Translations under genes and position numbers: made by a program
Shown here: positions 54,946-64,000 of the stretch, one piece after another
Position numbering within the stretch: position 1 is the stretch's first letter
Layout of the letters: each line of letters starts with the position of its first letter
Assembly (NCBI GenBank): GCA_002811645.1
Contig: PDIP01000149.1
Span: 1-64,000 of the forward strand
Direction of reading: 5' to 3'
DNA length: 64,000 nucleotides
DNA from: Corallochytrium limacisporum
Lineage: Eukaryota; Opisthokonta
The notes under the pieces: model-generated
What the model was told of the DNA's origin: nothing
What the model saw: the letters and a program-made list of their open reading frames with translations, nothing else
The model's database searches: none

Positions 54946-55958
54946 GGGAAACAGCAAGCTCGCTGATGTTCCGCCCGGACCTCGCATACCGAAGAATTTC
55001 CGGGGGAACAGGAAAAGTTCAGAGGTGAATGTATGGGTATTTCTGGTTACGAAATTTATGGGATCACTCTCTGAAGAATGTCGTGCTCGATGTTCATCAA
55101 CGTGAATAAGTCCAACAACGCCCGCAAGCAAATGTCCCCCGCATTGCGCGCGATCTGTTTGCTCACAAGCAATACTGCTATATCCTGACTGCGACCATGG
55201 TCTAGTTTGCTCTGTGTCAATGATGCCGACCGTTTTGAAAACCGCGCGACCGGGGAAACTATGCGTACCCAATCAGCAAAGAGAGTTACAATTGCCCCTC
55301 ATCCCCGCTGAGTCTTGATCATCATCATCATTTCTCCCATCGCAAGACGATGACCATCCATGCACTAAGAACGTGTAACTTGGTGCATTGACGTTCCAAA
55401 AATGATGTGGCCAAACCGGTGTTGTTGGGGGGAAATCAGGGGACTATGGCTCTAGAACAGTGGAGTGGTGGGGGGGAGGGATCTTCCAATGCGCAGGGGC
55501 TCTTCCATTGAAAGGGGGGGTCAGCCAAACTGTAATCCCGCACTGAGCACGCAGGCAACAGTACCACGACCAGTCCGGTGTGCCTTTCCGTTGCTTTGCC
55601 TGCCTTTGCGTTCCGTACGTTCCGGAACACCCTGGGCACGTCGCGGAAGACCGTTTTCGACCCGTACCCGATCCTTTGGCAATACGGTCAATTATGAACT
55701 GGTCCGGTGTGCAGCCAGCCACAGGGCAAAGACCGGCAGTGGGAAGAAATGAAAAGGAAAAGGGGGAGGGGTCGGCCCGGGAGGGAAGGGGATGGGACAT
55801 TTAAAACGAAACAGATGAAAACAGATATCGAACAATTAAAACCTTAACACACACAGCGGTCCCGCGAAAAAAAAAGAAAGAAAACCAGCAGCTCCGAGGA
55901 AAGAAAAAGCCAAGCGCTGGTGTGTGCCACGCGAAAACGTGTGGGCCAGAAATTGTCC

Positions 55959-55982
55959 GGGGGGGGGGGGGGGGGGGGGGGG
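55959..55982. repeat. poly-G run (24)
   Basis: Longest uninterrupted homopolymer in the window. Confidence 0.95.
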
Positions 55983-57935
55983 TTTGGAACAGCTTCCGGA
56001 TGCCTGCTTCGGCTTCATCATTCTTGGCCATCCTCAGTTCCCATAAATATCGCCTCGCTAGGTCCAAATACTCGGCTATGACTTTCTCACATGGAGCATG
56101 TACTAAGGAATTGTGGTGAAAAGATAAAGGTACCATCATCGAGCTCAAGTGACACTCACAGCACTGACCACGGAATTCCATGACCTTGGCTATTTCACCA
56201 ATCTTTCGGGCATGGCTCGTGATCAAACTTTTGCTCGTTTGTGGCCGGTTTCTCGTGAACGAAGGGCTCCTGCTATAGGATTCCGACCACTGTAGTCTCA
56301 CTGAAGCTGGTGACACCGAGTAAAGAATTTCTCCGGTATGTGTTGCACCTCCTGCACTTGTATACTCAAATGGGTACCTGTACATTTGGCGATACGCTTG
56401 CACGGATGTCTGGCTTTTTTCTAAGTTTTTCGTCGTTTCTCCGCGTGTTCCAGCCTTTGTGTGATGCATTAATGTCCATGCATCTACCGTGACGACGGCA
56501 AGCATCCGCGATGCACGGATCAGTCAATGAACTTCATTTTTGCCTATTGTTCTGGTATGCATTGTATCTGTTGACGATTCATGAACCAGTGATCACCAGT
56601 AGATGACTCAGACAGCCAAGACATATCGACACTTAATTAGAATAGCGCAAATCCGCCACGTATATCCCTTGCCGCAGTTCTTCTATTCGCACACACTGAA
56701 TGACCCAAAGCGACTAACCCAAAGAACAGGACCCCACATCGTGGGTGCCGCCCTGCCGCACTGCACGGCTGCGGGGATTGATGAGAGATGTCAGCACGTC
56801 CGATCATCGCATAAAATAAAGAAGAACACAGTGGAAACAGAGATCTCCATCGCCCTTGTGTTTGGACCATGAAACGGCTTCTGCTCTAAGCCGTCCGGAA
56901 TCATTCACAATGTCGAAGATTCGGATAGCGCTGCGCTACCACATGAATGAAGAAATTCGGGTCAGAGTGTCGTGGGGTTTAAAAAAATATTTCTTCTGTG
57001 ACCCAAAGGATGAATAAATTTCCAAAGTAGAAATTGAGATTCGTGAACTACCTACTGTTGACCACCGTACCAATCTTTGCCAAAAAAAATATTCATGCTC
57101 GAATTCCCATGGGGTGGGTCTCGAGACACACCTTCTGCCGCTCCACAGAGGACTCCAACGGGAGGGCAGGGACGGCAGACAGAGTCAGTTGCAAAATGAG
57201 GAAATGAAACATCTCTCGATTTCCACTTTTCCAAGTTTTTCTGGCACCGTCATCCTCCATGATAAACGCCGGGTATTTTACTAGTCGAAACTGAAGGAAG
57301 CCCGTGCCGAAGTGAACGGAATGGCTAGTCTTGGGGCGCAGCGACCAATGTTCAGTACTGCAGTAGTCAAGTTTGTAGCCCCACACAATTCAGGATAGGA
57401 TACCAGTATTTCCGTGCCACTCTGTGCTCCTGTCTGCATTGAAACTGAAGGACCTCAAGAAAGCCGTAAGCGTTCGCAGTGCGCACAGTCCACGGACGGT
57501 CAGGGAGTTCTGAAAGGAAGAGCGGACGGCTCCACCAACGATGCACTATCACAGAGCGGACAAGGTGACATGTGAGTGCCAGAGTGCTGACATCCATAAC
57601 TTGTACAATCTATGCTTAGAGCATGCGGCCACTTAAGCTCACAGCCACCAACAAGCCTTCATCCATCGACAACACTAAGCAGATCGCATCGCGTCATTTG
57701 TTCCGTGGATCTGTTGACACTGTGGGTAAGTGTATTCATCATCGTATTCGATACCCATAGGATCCAAGCCCCCTATGGGCATCTAGGAACATCCAGCATC
57801 TGTACACCGATTGCACGTTGCGTATCACAATGGACAAGTCCGCGCCTTTCTCCTGGCTCTTCAGCGAGTACCCGGTTTGTGTCTCATTGGTTGTCACTGT
57901 TAACCCCCTCCTGCGGGTTTGGGGATATAAATCCC

Positions 57936-57950
57936 CATATATTCAGTAGG
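57936..57950 (+). promoter_or_regulatory. GGTAC dyad motif copy (diverged)
   Basis: CATATATTCAGTAGG with GATATAAAT just upstream, a TATA-like sequence. Confidence 0.4.
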
Positions 57951-58343
57951 TCAAAAGGTAAGAGATCGTGGGGATTCACTGGACGGAATAAAGGAAACAA
58001 GGAAGAAAAGAAGCTGAATGGGGGAGAACAATACTTGTCGACGCACAGCTTCCCGGGGCCGCCCCGCTAGTGGAGAATGGGTTCTTCATAAACAGAACCC
58101 CATCCAGAGTGTCACGGTGGCCTTAAACTTGAAACGCAAATTTCTTTATTTTGAAAGAGTCTTAATATGACTCGCCGAGGATATGCGAGCGAAGAATGTG
58201 ATGTAAATTCATGATTGCTGGTGCATGGATACTGTAAGATGATAGTAGTCCTAGCACTTTCTTTAATTTGTGCACCGTGTAACATGCGCGTGTTCTTTAA
58301 ATCATGTGGTCACTGAAAGTCGATCTCAAACATGTAGCAGTGT

Positions 58344-58698
58344 CTAAGATGATTGATTCTGCAGCTTCTCAAAAGGATCATCCGGTTTGGGACCACAAGG
58401 CATAGCATATGAAGTCAACAATTGTTGCCTAAGTCGCTCATTGGAGACATTCTGGCCCATGGCAGACAGTGCAAGCATTGATCGATTGTTTAGTAGCACC
58501 GCAGTCATGTCACGTTGTTGATTCTCCATGAATTCATGCGTTTTCGTGTCCGCGTCGCCAACACTACCATGCCTTGCCTTAACGCCCTCCTGATACGCTC
58601 GGTGATTGTAGCGAGTCTGCTCCATGATCTCTCCTGTGTCAATGGAGGTTGTGCACTCTACTGCATCTCGTATCCATACAAGTACCGATTTGTGTTCG
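58344..58698 (-). CDS. possible exon of a small gene, unknown product
   Basis: The frame from 58698 to the TAG at 58344 encodes about 117 residues of balanced composition (for example EIMEQTRYNHRAYQEGVKAR, DPFEKLQNQ). The first in-frame ATG is near 58627 (EI-MEQTRY) and gives about 93 residues. Just upstream on the minus strand is a textbook 3' splice site: a long T-rich tract ending GCTTAG at 58699. A donor AAG/GTATTGG lies at 58754, defining a 56-base intron. The upstream exon in the continuing frame meets a stop after about ten codons, so the spliced leader may be untranslated. No family recognised; could be noise. Confidence 0.35.
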
Positions 58699-58754
58699 CT
58701 AAGCACAAAATATATAAAACAAAAACTAAATCAATTCAGAATTCCTTCCAATAC
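58699..58754 (-). other. candidate 56-nt intron
   Basis: GTATTGG...TTTTGTGCTTAG on the minus strand with a TTGAT-type branch region and a T-rich tract. Composition is clearly more AT-rich than its flanks. Confidence 0.4.
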
Positions 58755-58899
58755 CTTGATGAGCACCGTAAATCCAGGCGGGGTCACTCAATTGTATTGC
58801 AGCCTTGTGCGTGCCCATGCGTACCGCTTCCGCGCCCAAAACCCTCCATCCCAGCCCCACCCAAGCGCCTAAGCCGTGGATTCAACTCGTAATGAAAAT

Positions 58900-58925
58900 A
58901 GGCCCCCAATTACAATTGGGGCCTC
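58900..58925. repeat. inverted repeat followed by T-rich run
   Basis: AGGCCCCCAAT, TACA loop, ATTGGGGCCT with one bulged C, then CTTTTCTT on the + strand. Could be an RNA hairpin or a Pol III-type end; no associated gene seen. Confidence 0.5.
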
Positions 58926-59571
58926 TTTTCTTAACCTCCTGTGTCTTCCGTCACACTCCCTGTCGACACGAGAGAATGCGAGTGTTTATCAGACTAGGGT
59001 GACATTTCTAGGCAAGCTGGCCGGACATTTGCTGCAGTCTACGGCCCTCCGTGATTGCGAAGTTGTTGCCGTTGCTCTTTTTGTTTTTTTTTTGGAAAAC
59101 GATCCGCACGAACTAGATGGGTTAGTTGGAATCCGGGCCAACCAACCACAGATTCCTGGTACGAAACAAAGTGGAAACCGCCGTCTCATTTTCAACGGGC
59201 AAACACGATCGTACCCAAGTGAGTCGTCGGAGAGATGTCCTCGTCCAGTGTATGGGCTTATATGCAGGTGTTGGAGATGTTTAAGGGTTTTGCCCTTTCG
59301 TGTTTGTGACCTGCCGCAGTGCTTCAAACAGTTCATCACCAGGAACGGAATCTGACCCTCTCGGTTCCCGGGGGGTCCGTTCTTCACACGGACATATGAT
59401 GAACTTTGCGTAATTCAATTCGGGGAGCCGGTGCTACAAACGAAGAGAACACTTGGCGGAACGTGCTGGAGGACTAGCGTGTTTGCCGGGGTACCAGGCA
59501 CATGCCTGTAGCAACAGTCAAAGGTGGCTTTTTTTTCCATCCCTGGCTAACACGAGTGGGTGACCGTTTGC

Positions 59572-59586
59572 TGTACATTCACTATG
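59572..59586 (+). promoter_or_regulatory. GGTAC dyad motif copy
   Basis: TGTACATTCACTATG followed by GGAA, 425 bases upstream of the MTAP ATG and in the same orientation. Confidence 0.5.
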
Positions 59587-59996
59587 GGAAACGAGTCTCT
59601 GTCACGGTAATTGTTTTGGCCCATTTGGATTTGTTTTCGCTGCTTAGGGTTTTTTTTGGGCAAGACCTGTCACTCTCTCTTTTAAATCCCCCGAAGTGGG
59701 GGGGGGAGATCGCCACGCAGTGGATAGCCAAGGCTCTGATTGGGCGGGACGGGGCGAGGAGTGCTGATGAGATCATTGCATCATCAGCAGGCTAGAGGCA
59801 ACGCTGGCGAATGCGAGTTGGCAGGATAGCGGCCAACTAGCATCCTTTGGTTACATGCAGTGTGCGTGACCTTGGACGTCAAGGTGCTTCAGTGGCAGCG
59901 GAACTGGTATGCGCTCGGTTTGACGAGCAGCTTTCACAACAGCTCGAACTGTTTGAAACGCGCAACTCCGCACGTGAAAAATTGGAATCCAGAACC

Positions 59997-60836
59997 ATGG
60001 TTGCAGTCAAGATCGGTATCATTGGTGGATCTGGCCTCGACAAGAGCCACATCTTTGCCAACAAGACCACTAAGGAGGTAGAAACCCCATATGGCAAGCC
60101 CTCCGGTCCTCTAACTTGCGGTGAGGTTGCCGGCGTACCTTGCGTCTTGGTTGCCCGCCACGGTCCCAAGCACACTTTCATGCCCGGCAATGTCAACTTC
60201 CGTGCGAATCTGTGGGCCCTGAAGGAGGATGGTATCACGCATCTTATCGTCTCCACTGCCTGTGGTTCCCTGAAGGAGGGCGTACATCCTCGTGAGCTGC
60301 TCGTTCCGGATCAGATTATCGATCGGACCACCAAGCGCGTGTCAACCTTCTACGATGGTACCGCCAACGCACCCCGCGGTGTCATGCATATGCCCATGGC
60401 TCATCCTTTCGATGAACATCTGCGGAAGATCATGCTCGAATGCGCCGAGAAGACCATCCCTGACGTCAAGGTTCACTCTCACGGTACGGTCGTGACCATT
60501 GAGGGTCCCCGGTTCTCGACTAAGGCAGAAAGCGAATTGTTCCGCAGTTGGGGCTGCTCCATCATTAACATGACTACCTGTCCGGAGGCGTTCCTTGCCA
60601 ACGAGCTCGGCATTCCGTACGCTGCCATCGGTATGGTCACAGACTACGACTGCTGGCTGGAGGATCCCAACGCCCACGTCTCTGTGCAGGAGATCCTGGA
60701 GATCATGAAGGTCAATGGTGAAAATGTCATGAAGCTGTTCCTGGAAGTTATTCCCACTATTGCGGCTGGTGATTGGGATGAGCACCTCGAGAAGAAGAAG
60801 CAAACCTCCGCTGGTAGCATCATGCTGTTCGACTAA
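59997..60836 (+). CDS. MTAP: S-methyl-5'-thioadenosine phosphorylase
   Basis: 279 residues from the ATG at 59997, which sits in an ideal ACCATGG context. The frame is open upstream to a TTG at 59847, but that part has no family similarity. It cleaves methylthioadenosine with phosphate to adenine and methylthioribose-1-phosphate, recycling the polyamine by-product in the methionine salvage pathway. Landmarks: VKIGIIGGSGL (4-14; Ser12 in the phosphate site), ARHG (53-56), STACGSL (86-92), VTIEGPRFSTKAES (166-179), INMTTCPE (190-197) and TDYDCW (215-220). Asp216 and Asp218 match the pair that selects adenine over hypoxanthine/guanine, which argues for MTAP and against purine nucleoside phosphorylase. 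Length agrees with human MTAP (283). Likely a cytosolic trimer. Confidence 0.97.
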   Translation: MVAVKIGIIGGSGLDKSHIFANKTTKEVETPYGKPSGPLTCGEVAGVPCVLVARHGPKHTFMPGNVNFRANLWALKEDGITHLIVSTACGSLKEGVHPRELLVPDQIIDRTTKRVSTFYDGTANAPRGVMHMPMAHPFDEHLRKIMLECAEKTIPDVKVHSHGTVVTIEGPRFSTKAESELFRSWGCSIINMTTCPEAFLANELGIPYAAIGMVTDYDCWLEDPNAHVSVQEILEIMKVNGENVMKLFLEVIPTIAAGDWDEHLEKKKQTSAGSIMLFD

Positions 60837-62841
60837 ATTTCATGCTTTCAACTGGGCTGGCATCACCGAGCATTCCACAAAGCACCCCGATCACCTGTTC
60901 ACTTGTAAATATAATGTTCACTTTAAATCGCATGCCTGCTGGTCTTGCACTTCTCCGTACCCTTTGCCTGAACCCGAAATTTAAACATGCGGGACCATCG
61001 GAGAGCACCCTGGTCAAAACCATCTTCTCGCCAAACTCAAACATAGAGGAGGTGGGGACCAGTTTTCAATATCAAAATCAAATCATATGATTCAGTGCTT
61101 GTGTAAACTTTCAAACCAGGCAGAGGGGGGATTTATAAAAAAGTACGTATATAAAATTTATGACCACTGCAGACCAACTGGAGAGAAACAGGCGCAGTGT
61201 CTAATCTCCTCACTGCATCCACGCTTGCACGCGGACCAGCAGTGCCCCTCGTTTCCTATTGATGATTACAGTTTTCGGCGCGCATGCAATGCGATAAGTT
61301 TAGTAATACTGGTGAGGGAAAACGGAAACCTTATCCGGTCTTCTTCGGAGTGATAGACTTCTATTTGATACTACAATAACCTTTCGACCGGAGAGTTTAG
61401 AACTTCCTCTCATCGGTTTAGGTTGGTGCGCTGTAACCAACCCGGCCCCTTTTCCCCTTTGTGGACGACCCTAGGTTTTCCTAGGATTACTCCCCCTATC
61501 AAATTTCCATCTCGGATCGTGCTGCAGCAACGGCACGCTCTCAGCACAACAAGAAACCAAATATGCGCGTTCCATCGCACACAGTTTGACAGGAGGTGAC
61601 AGGCGTTGTCTTGTCCGTTCGAAATACCCTTGAAAACTATGCGTCGCAAAAACAAGAAGGATCAAGTTCAGGGATCATCAACAAAAAAAAAGTCAACGAT
61701 CACGGCACACGATGCCCGACGTTGCACACGGTGACAGTAACGACTACATCATCAACGCGAGCACAGCCCCTCCCTCAGAGATCTTGCGCAGAGACCACTG
61801 AAACAAGTCTTTCGCCTTTCCGTGTGCTGTCAAAGTTTTTCTTCGCTACACCCCGTAATTCGTGAAAGGGTATGTACGCACGCATACCTCCGCGAGCACC
61901 CAGTTGCAGAATGATCTGTCGGGTTGGCAGGGCTCTGCCCCTCTGCGCGGCCCTTTCCCTTCTTTTGGTCAACAAGAACACGCGACCAACTTGTACAGCA
62001 GGGCTCTGGTGGACGGTTGCCATCCAGAAGCCATGCACATATGTACGTAATCAGCAACAGTTTCAAACTGTTCTTACAATGGCTACGATGCAGCGGATTT
62101 ATCTGCATCAGGGAAACAGTGTTGCAAGGGATCTCCAAACATGGATCCAAGATAAGTGTGCGTGAGGTGACTTCTTTGAAGAAGAAAACCATCCACGACA
62201 GAACCCAGATCGCGGTATCTGCAATGAATCTATCGCACACTATGGGGGGTACAGGGGAAGTACCACCAAATGTGAATTTCTTAATGATTCTGGGGGGTGA
62301 CGCGAATGGCGAAAGGCAGCAATGCAGTAGTGCATTGTGAGAGCACACTAACGTTCGCGCATTTTGTAGCAGTGCCAATGATTCCATGAACCGGTCCCTT
62401 CGTTGGTGTCGTGCTTCGAAATTGTGTGGGTCTCAGCGGATCACCAGCCACTGGTGTGATGGGTACAAAATCAATGGAGCACATGCTTCAACATACAAGA
62501 TTTGAGACTCTTCTAATGGTCCCTGCAATTCATCTGCATGCTGCATGATAGCGTGCAATGGCTGCATCTGGTGAGAGGTTCCCGATTGTGGGCACAATGC
62601 CAGAGCTGTTGACCCGGGTTCGGCTTGCTTTTACTATTGTATGACAAGGATGCTTTAAGCCAAAACTCACCACAACCCGATGGTACGCATATATTGGCAG
62701 ACAGGGAATTCATCAACCGAAATTTCAAAATCTGCAGAATTTCTTGAACGGTATGCGTTGCTTGCTGCCTGGTAATGGTGGGAGATAGATTCTCCACATG
62801 CCCGTGGGGTTTGAAACCGGGAAGATCGGTCTTCCCACATT

Positions 62842-62856
62842 GGTACATTTAGTATA
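62842..62856 (+). promoter_or_regulatory. GGTAC dyad motif copy
   Basis: GGTACATTTAGTATA followed by GG; left arm intact. Confidence 0.45.
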
Positions 62857-63571
62857 GGTCGGCGGCCTGGGCGAATTGGTGTGTACGTATGTGATAGGAC
62901 GCGAGATCCTTCGTCATGTACTTTTTGGAGGAGGCAATATTCCTGTGTGAAGAAATGAAATTGAAGAAAATGAGTACAGAAAGAAACAGGGTGGGAGGGG
63001 GGGGGGGCCGAGAGAGAGTACTATCACCCCCGTCGGAGTATGTAGTACGAAAATATGGGCCAAACAATTGCTTAATTTTTCTTTCGGCTTTCTGTACCAG
63101 GTTTTTGGCTTTTTTTGGCCAGCCCCCGGCTCGTTTTCTGTACCTCAGAAGTACTAAATATTTGAGTTCCGGTGAATAACGTTGGTCGGGGGAGGAGGGG
63201 GGAAAAGGCTGTGTTCCACGGTACATGTTTGTTTTGGTTCATTAACTTTTCACTGAATACAACTTATGATGATTCCCTAACAACATGCTTGCCTCTTCGG
63301 AGTAGAACTAAAGGCTGTACGCTTTCGTGATCTACCTACTTAGCATCTTCTCTCTCTCTCGCTCCCCTTTTCGCCTGCCTTTCTGAGACATTTCTTATCT
63401 TGACCGCATGCACAAAAGAAAGAAAATAGGGGGTAGGTATGAAACAAACAAGTGCCAACCCCTTTTAAAATATCTGTTTGAATCAACGAAACCGTCGGGA
63501 CTGAAAATTGGTATCGCCGTGGTTTTTTCCTTTGGGTCTGAGCTGTGTGTTGTTGGTACGCCGGTATTCGG

Positions 63572-63588
63572 CCCCCCCCCCCCCCCCC
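63572..63588. repeat. poly-C run (17)
   Basis: Uninterrupted run of 17 C. Confidence 0.9.
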
Positions 63589-63669
63589 ACTGAACCCCCT
63601 TTTTCGTATACGGTGTGTGCCCACTGTTTTTGTCGGTCACTTCACCGGAGCGATAACACCCGGGGCCTG

Positions 63670-63684
63670 GGTACTTTCAGTACC
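63670..63684. promoter_or_regulatory. GGTAC dyad motif copy (perfect arms)
   Basis: GGTACTTTCAGTACC: perfect GGTAC/GTACC arms with a TTTCA spacer. Orientation follows the TTCA spacer (+). Confidence 0.55.
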
Positions 63685-64000
63685 ACGGTAGCGGACGTGG
63701 GGTTTTTTTTCCAAAATTCCAAAGCTTGTCATGCCTGTTTCTCCTTCTTATTCCGTATCCTTTTTGGTGGGAGCAAGCGGAGGTGCGCGTCGGCCCGTTT
63801 GCATTGCTCACAAAGTGGCTTTCCTTGCGCAGCCGGAAATGAACCGTGGTGAACCGTACGCGGTAGTCCGTGACGATATCTGCTCGCAGACATGCAGAGG
63901 GCCATTGTTATGCCAAACGCGCGGCCAGTTTCAGTCGCCGCCACCATTTCTTTCGACGGTACCTACTGAACAGCAAGCGGATCAAGCATGTAAAGCTACA

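Larger units (their letters stand above)
53306..58343. other. 5 kb spacer, no confident gene
   Basis: Follows the CUEDC2 3' end. It contains dyad copies at 54639, 54816, 54931 (minus), 57345 (weak) and 57936, and the longest homopolymer in the window (55959). ORFs up to 234 codons occur but none has domain-like content. Confidence 0.45.
58755..59996. promoter_or_regulatory. upstream region of MTAP
   Basis: Contains a strong dyad copy (59572), an inverted repeat (58900) and a leader that stays open without ATG for 150 bases before the MTAP start. No other gene. Confidence 0.45.
60837..64000. other. 3.2 kb right-end spacer, no confident gene
   Basis: Begins with the MTAP 3' region. Contains dyad copies at 62842 and 63670, a G-run near 62998-63007 and a C17 run at 63572-63588. 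ORFs up to 185 codons (61830-62387, minus) have no recognisable features. A gene continuing beyond the window cannot be excluded. Confidence 0.45.

Noticed and set aside
61830-62387. 185-codon minus-strand ORF
   Set aside because: Hydrophobic and Cys-rich patches but no recognisable fold or repeat; other frames of the same stretch are equally open.
1-64000. Transposable elements, viral insertions or CRISPR arrays
   Set aside because: No transposase, reverse transcriptase, integrase, long terminal repeats or regularly spaced repeats were seen.

Overview
This is nuclear DNA of a eukaryote with near-balanced base composition, mostly single-exon genes and long, low-complexity spacers. No operons, ribosome-binding sites, insertion sequences or CRISPR arrays are visible. 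Several proteins are typical of animals and their unicellular relatives: a CUEDC2 orthologue with the animal C-terminal signature, RABL6/Parf, an RBM26/27-type RNA-binding protein, IFRD, SLC25A39/40 and a selenoprotein W that uses an in-frame UGA. I infer a unicellular holozoan (for example a corallochytrean or ichthyosporean relative). The species cannot be fixed from the sequence alone.

Layout, left to right: a secreted/membrane leucine-rich-repeat receptor-like protein (441-1943, -); a 4.3 kb spacer with G-runs and a (TG)39 microsatellite; a SNF2-family ATPase (6298-8877, -, probably with unannotated 5' exons); a mitochondrial carrier of the SLC25A39/40 (Mtm1) type (10483-11604, +); selenoprotein W (12737-13015, +); an EamA/DMT transporter (13547-14824, -); a 7.2 kb spacer with GC hairpins and an assembly gap; IMP dehydrogenase (22069-23598, +); RABL6 (23904-26024, -) and IFRD (26698-28017, -) in tandem; a Gln/His/Pro-rich protein (30933-32267, +); an AVT-type amino-acid transporter (33979-35577, -); an RBM26/27-like CCCH/RRM protein (40161-42587, -); a protein kinase fused to a START lipid-binding domain (46210-48477, +), tail to tail with a theta-like GST (48659-49351, -); a NIPA-type Mg2+ transporter (49898-51205, -); CUEDC2 (52493-53305, +); a possible small spliced gene (about 58344-58698, -); and methylthioadenosine phosphorylase (59997-60836, +). 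Three N gaps all sit inside G/C homopolymer runs.

The genes do not form one pathway. Loose themes are purine metabolism (IMPDH, MTAP), glutathione/redox biology (SLC25A39/40, GST, SelW), membrane transport (EamA, AVT, NIPA) and nuclear regulation (SNF2, IFRD, RBM26/27).

The main unexplained signal is a dispersed 15-bp dyad, consensus GGTAC-WTTCA-STACC. It has about two dozen matches in the window, nearly all in spacers, on both strands, and its centre resembles a eukaryotic initiator (TTCANT). Other notable points are the kinase-START fusion, the fourfold CCCH array in the RBM26-like protein, the UGA-containing SelW, and two near-perfect GC hairpins in the 15-22 kb spacer. Several genes have apparent N-terminal extensions that rest on GTG or TTG codons; I placed their starts at internal ATGs.
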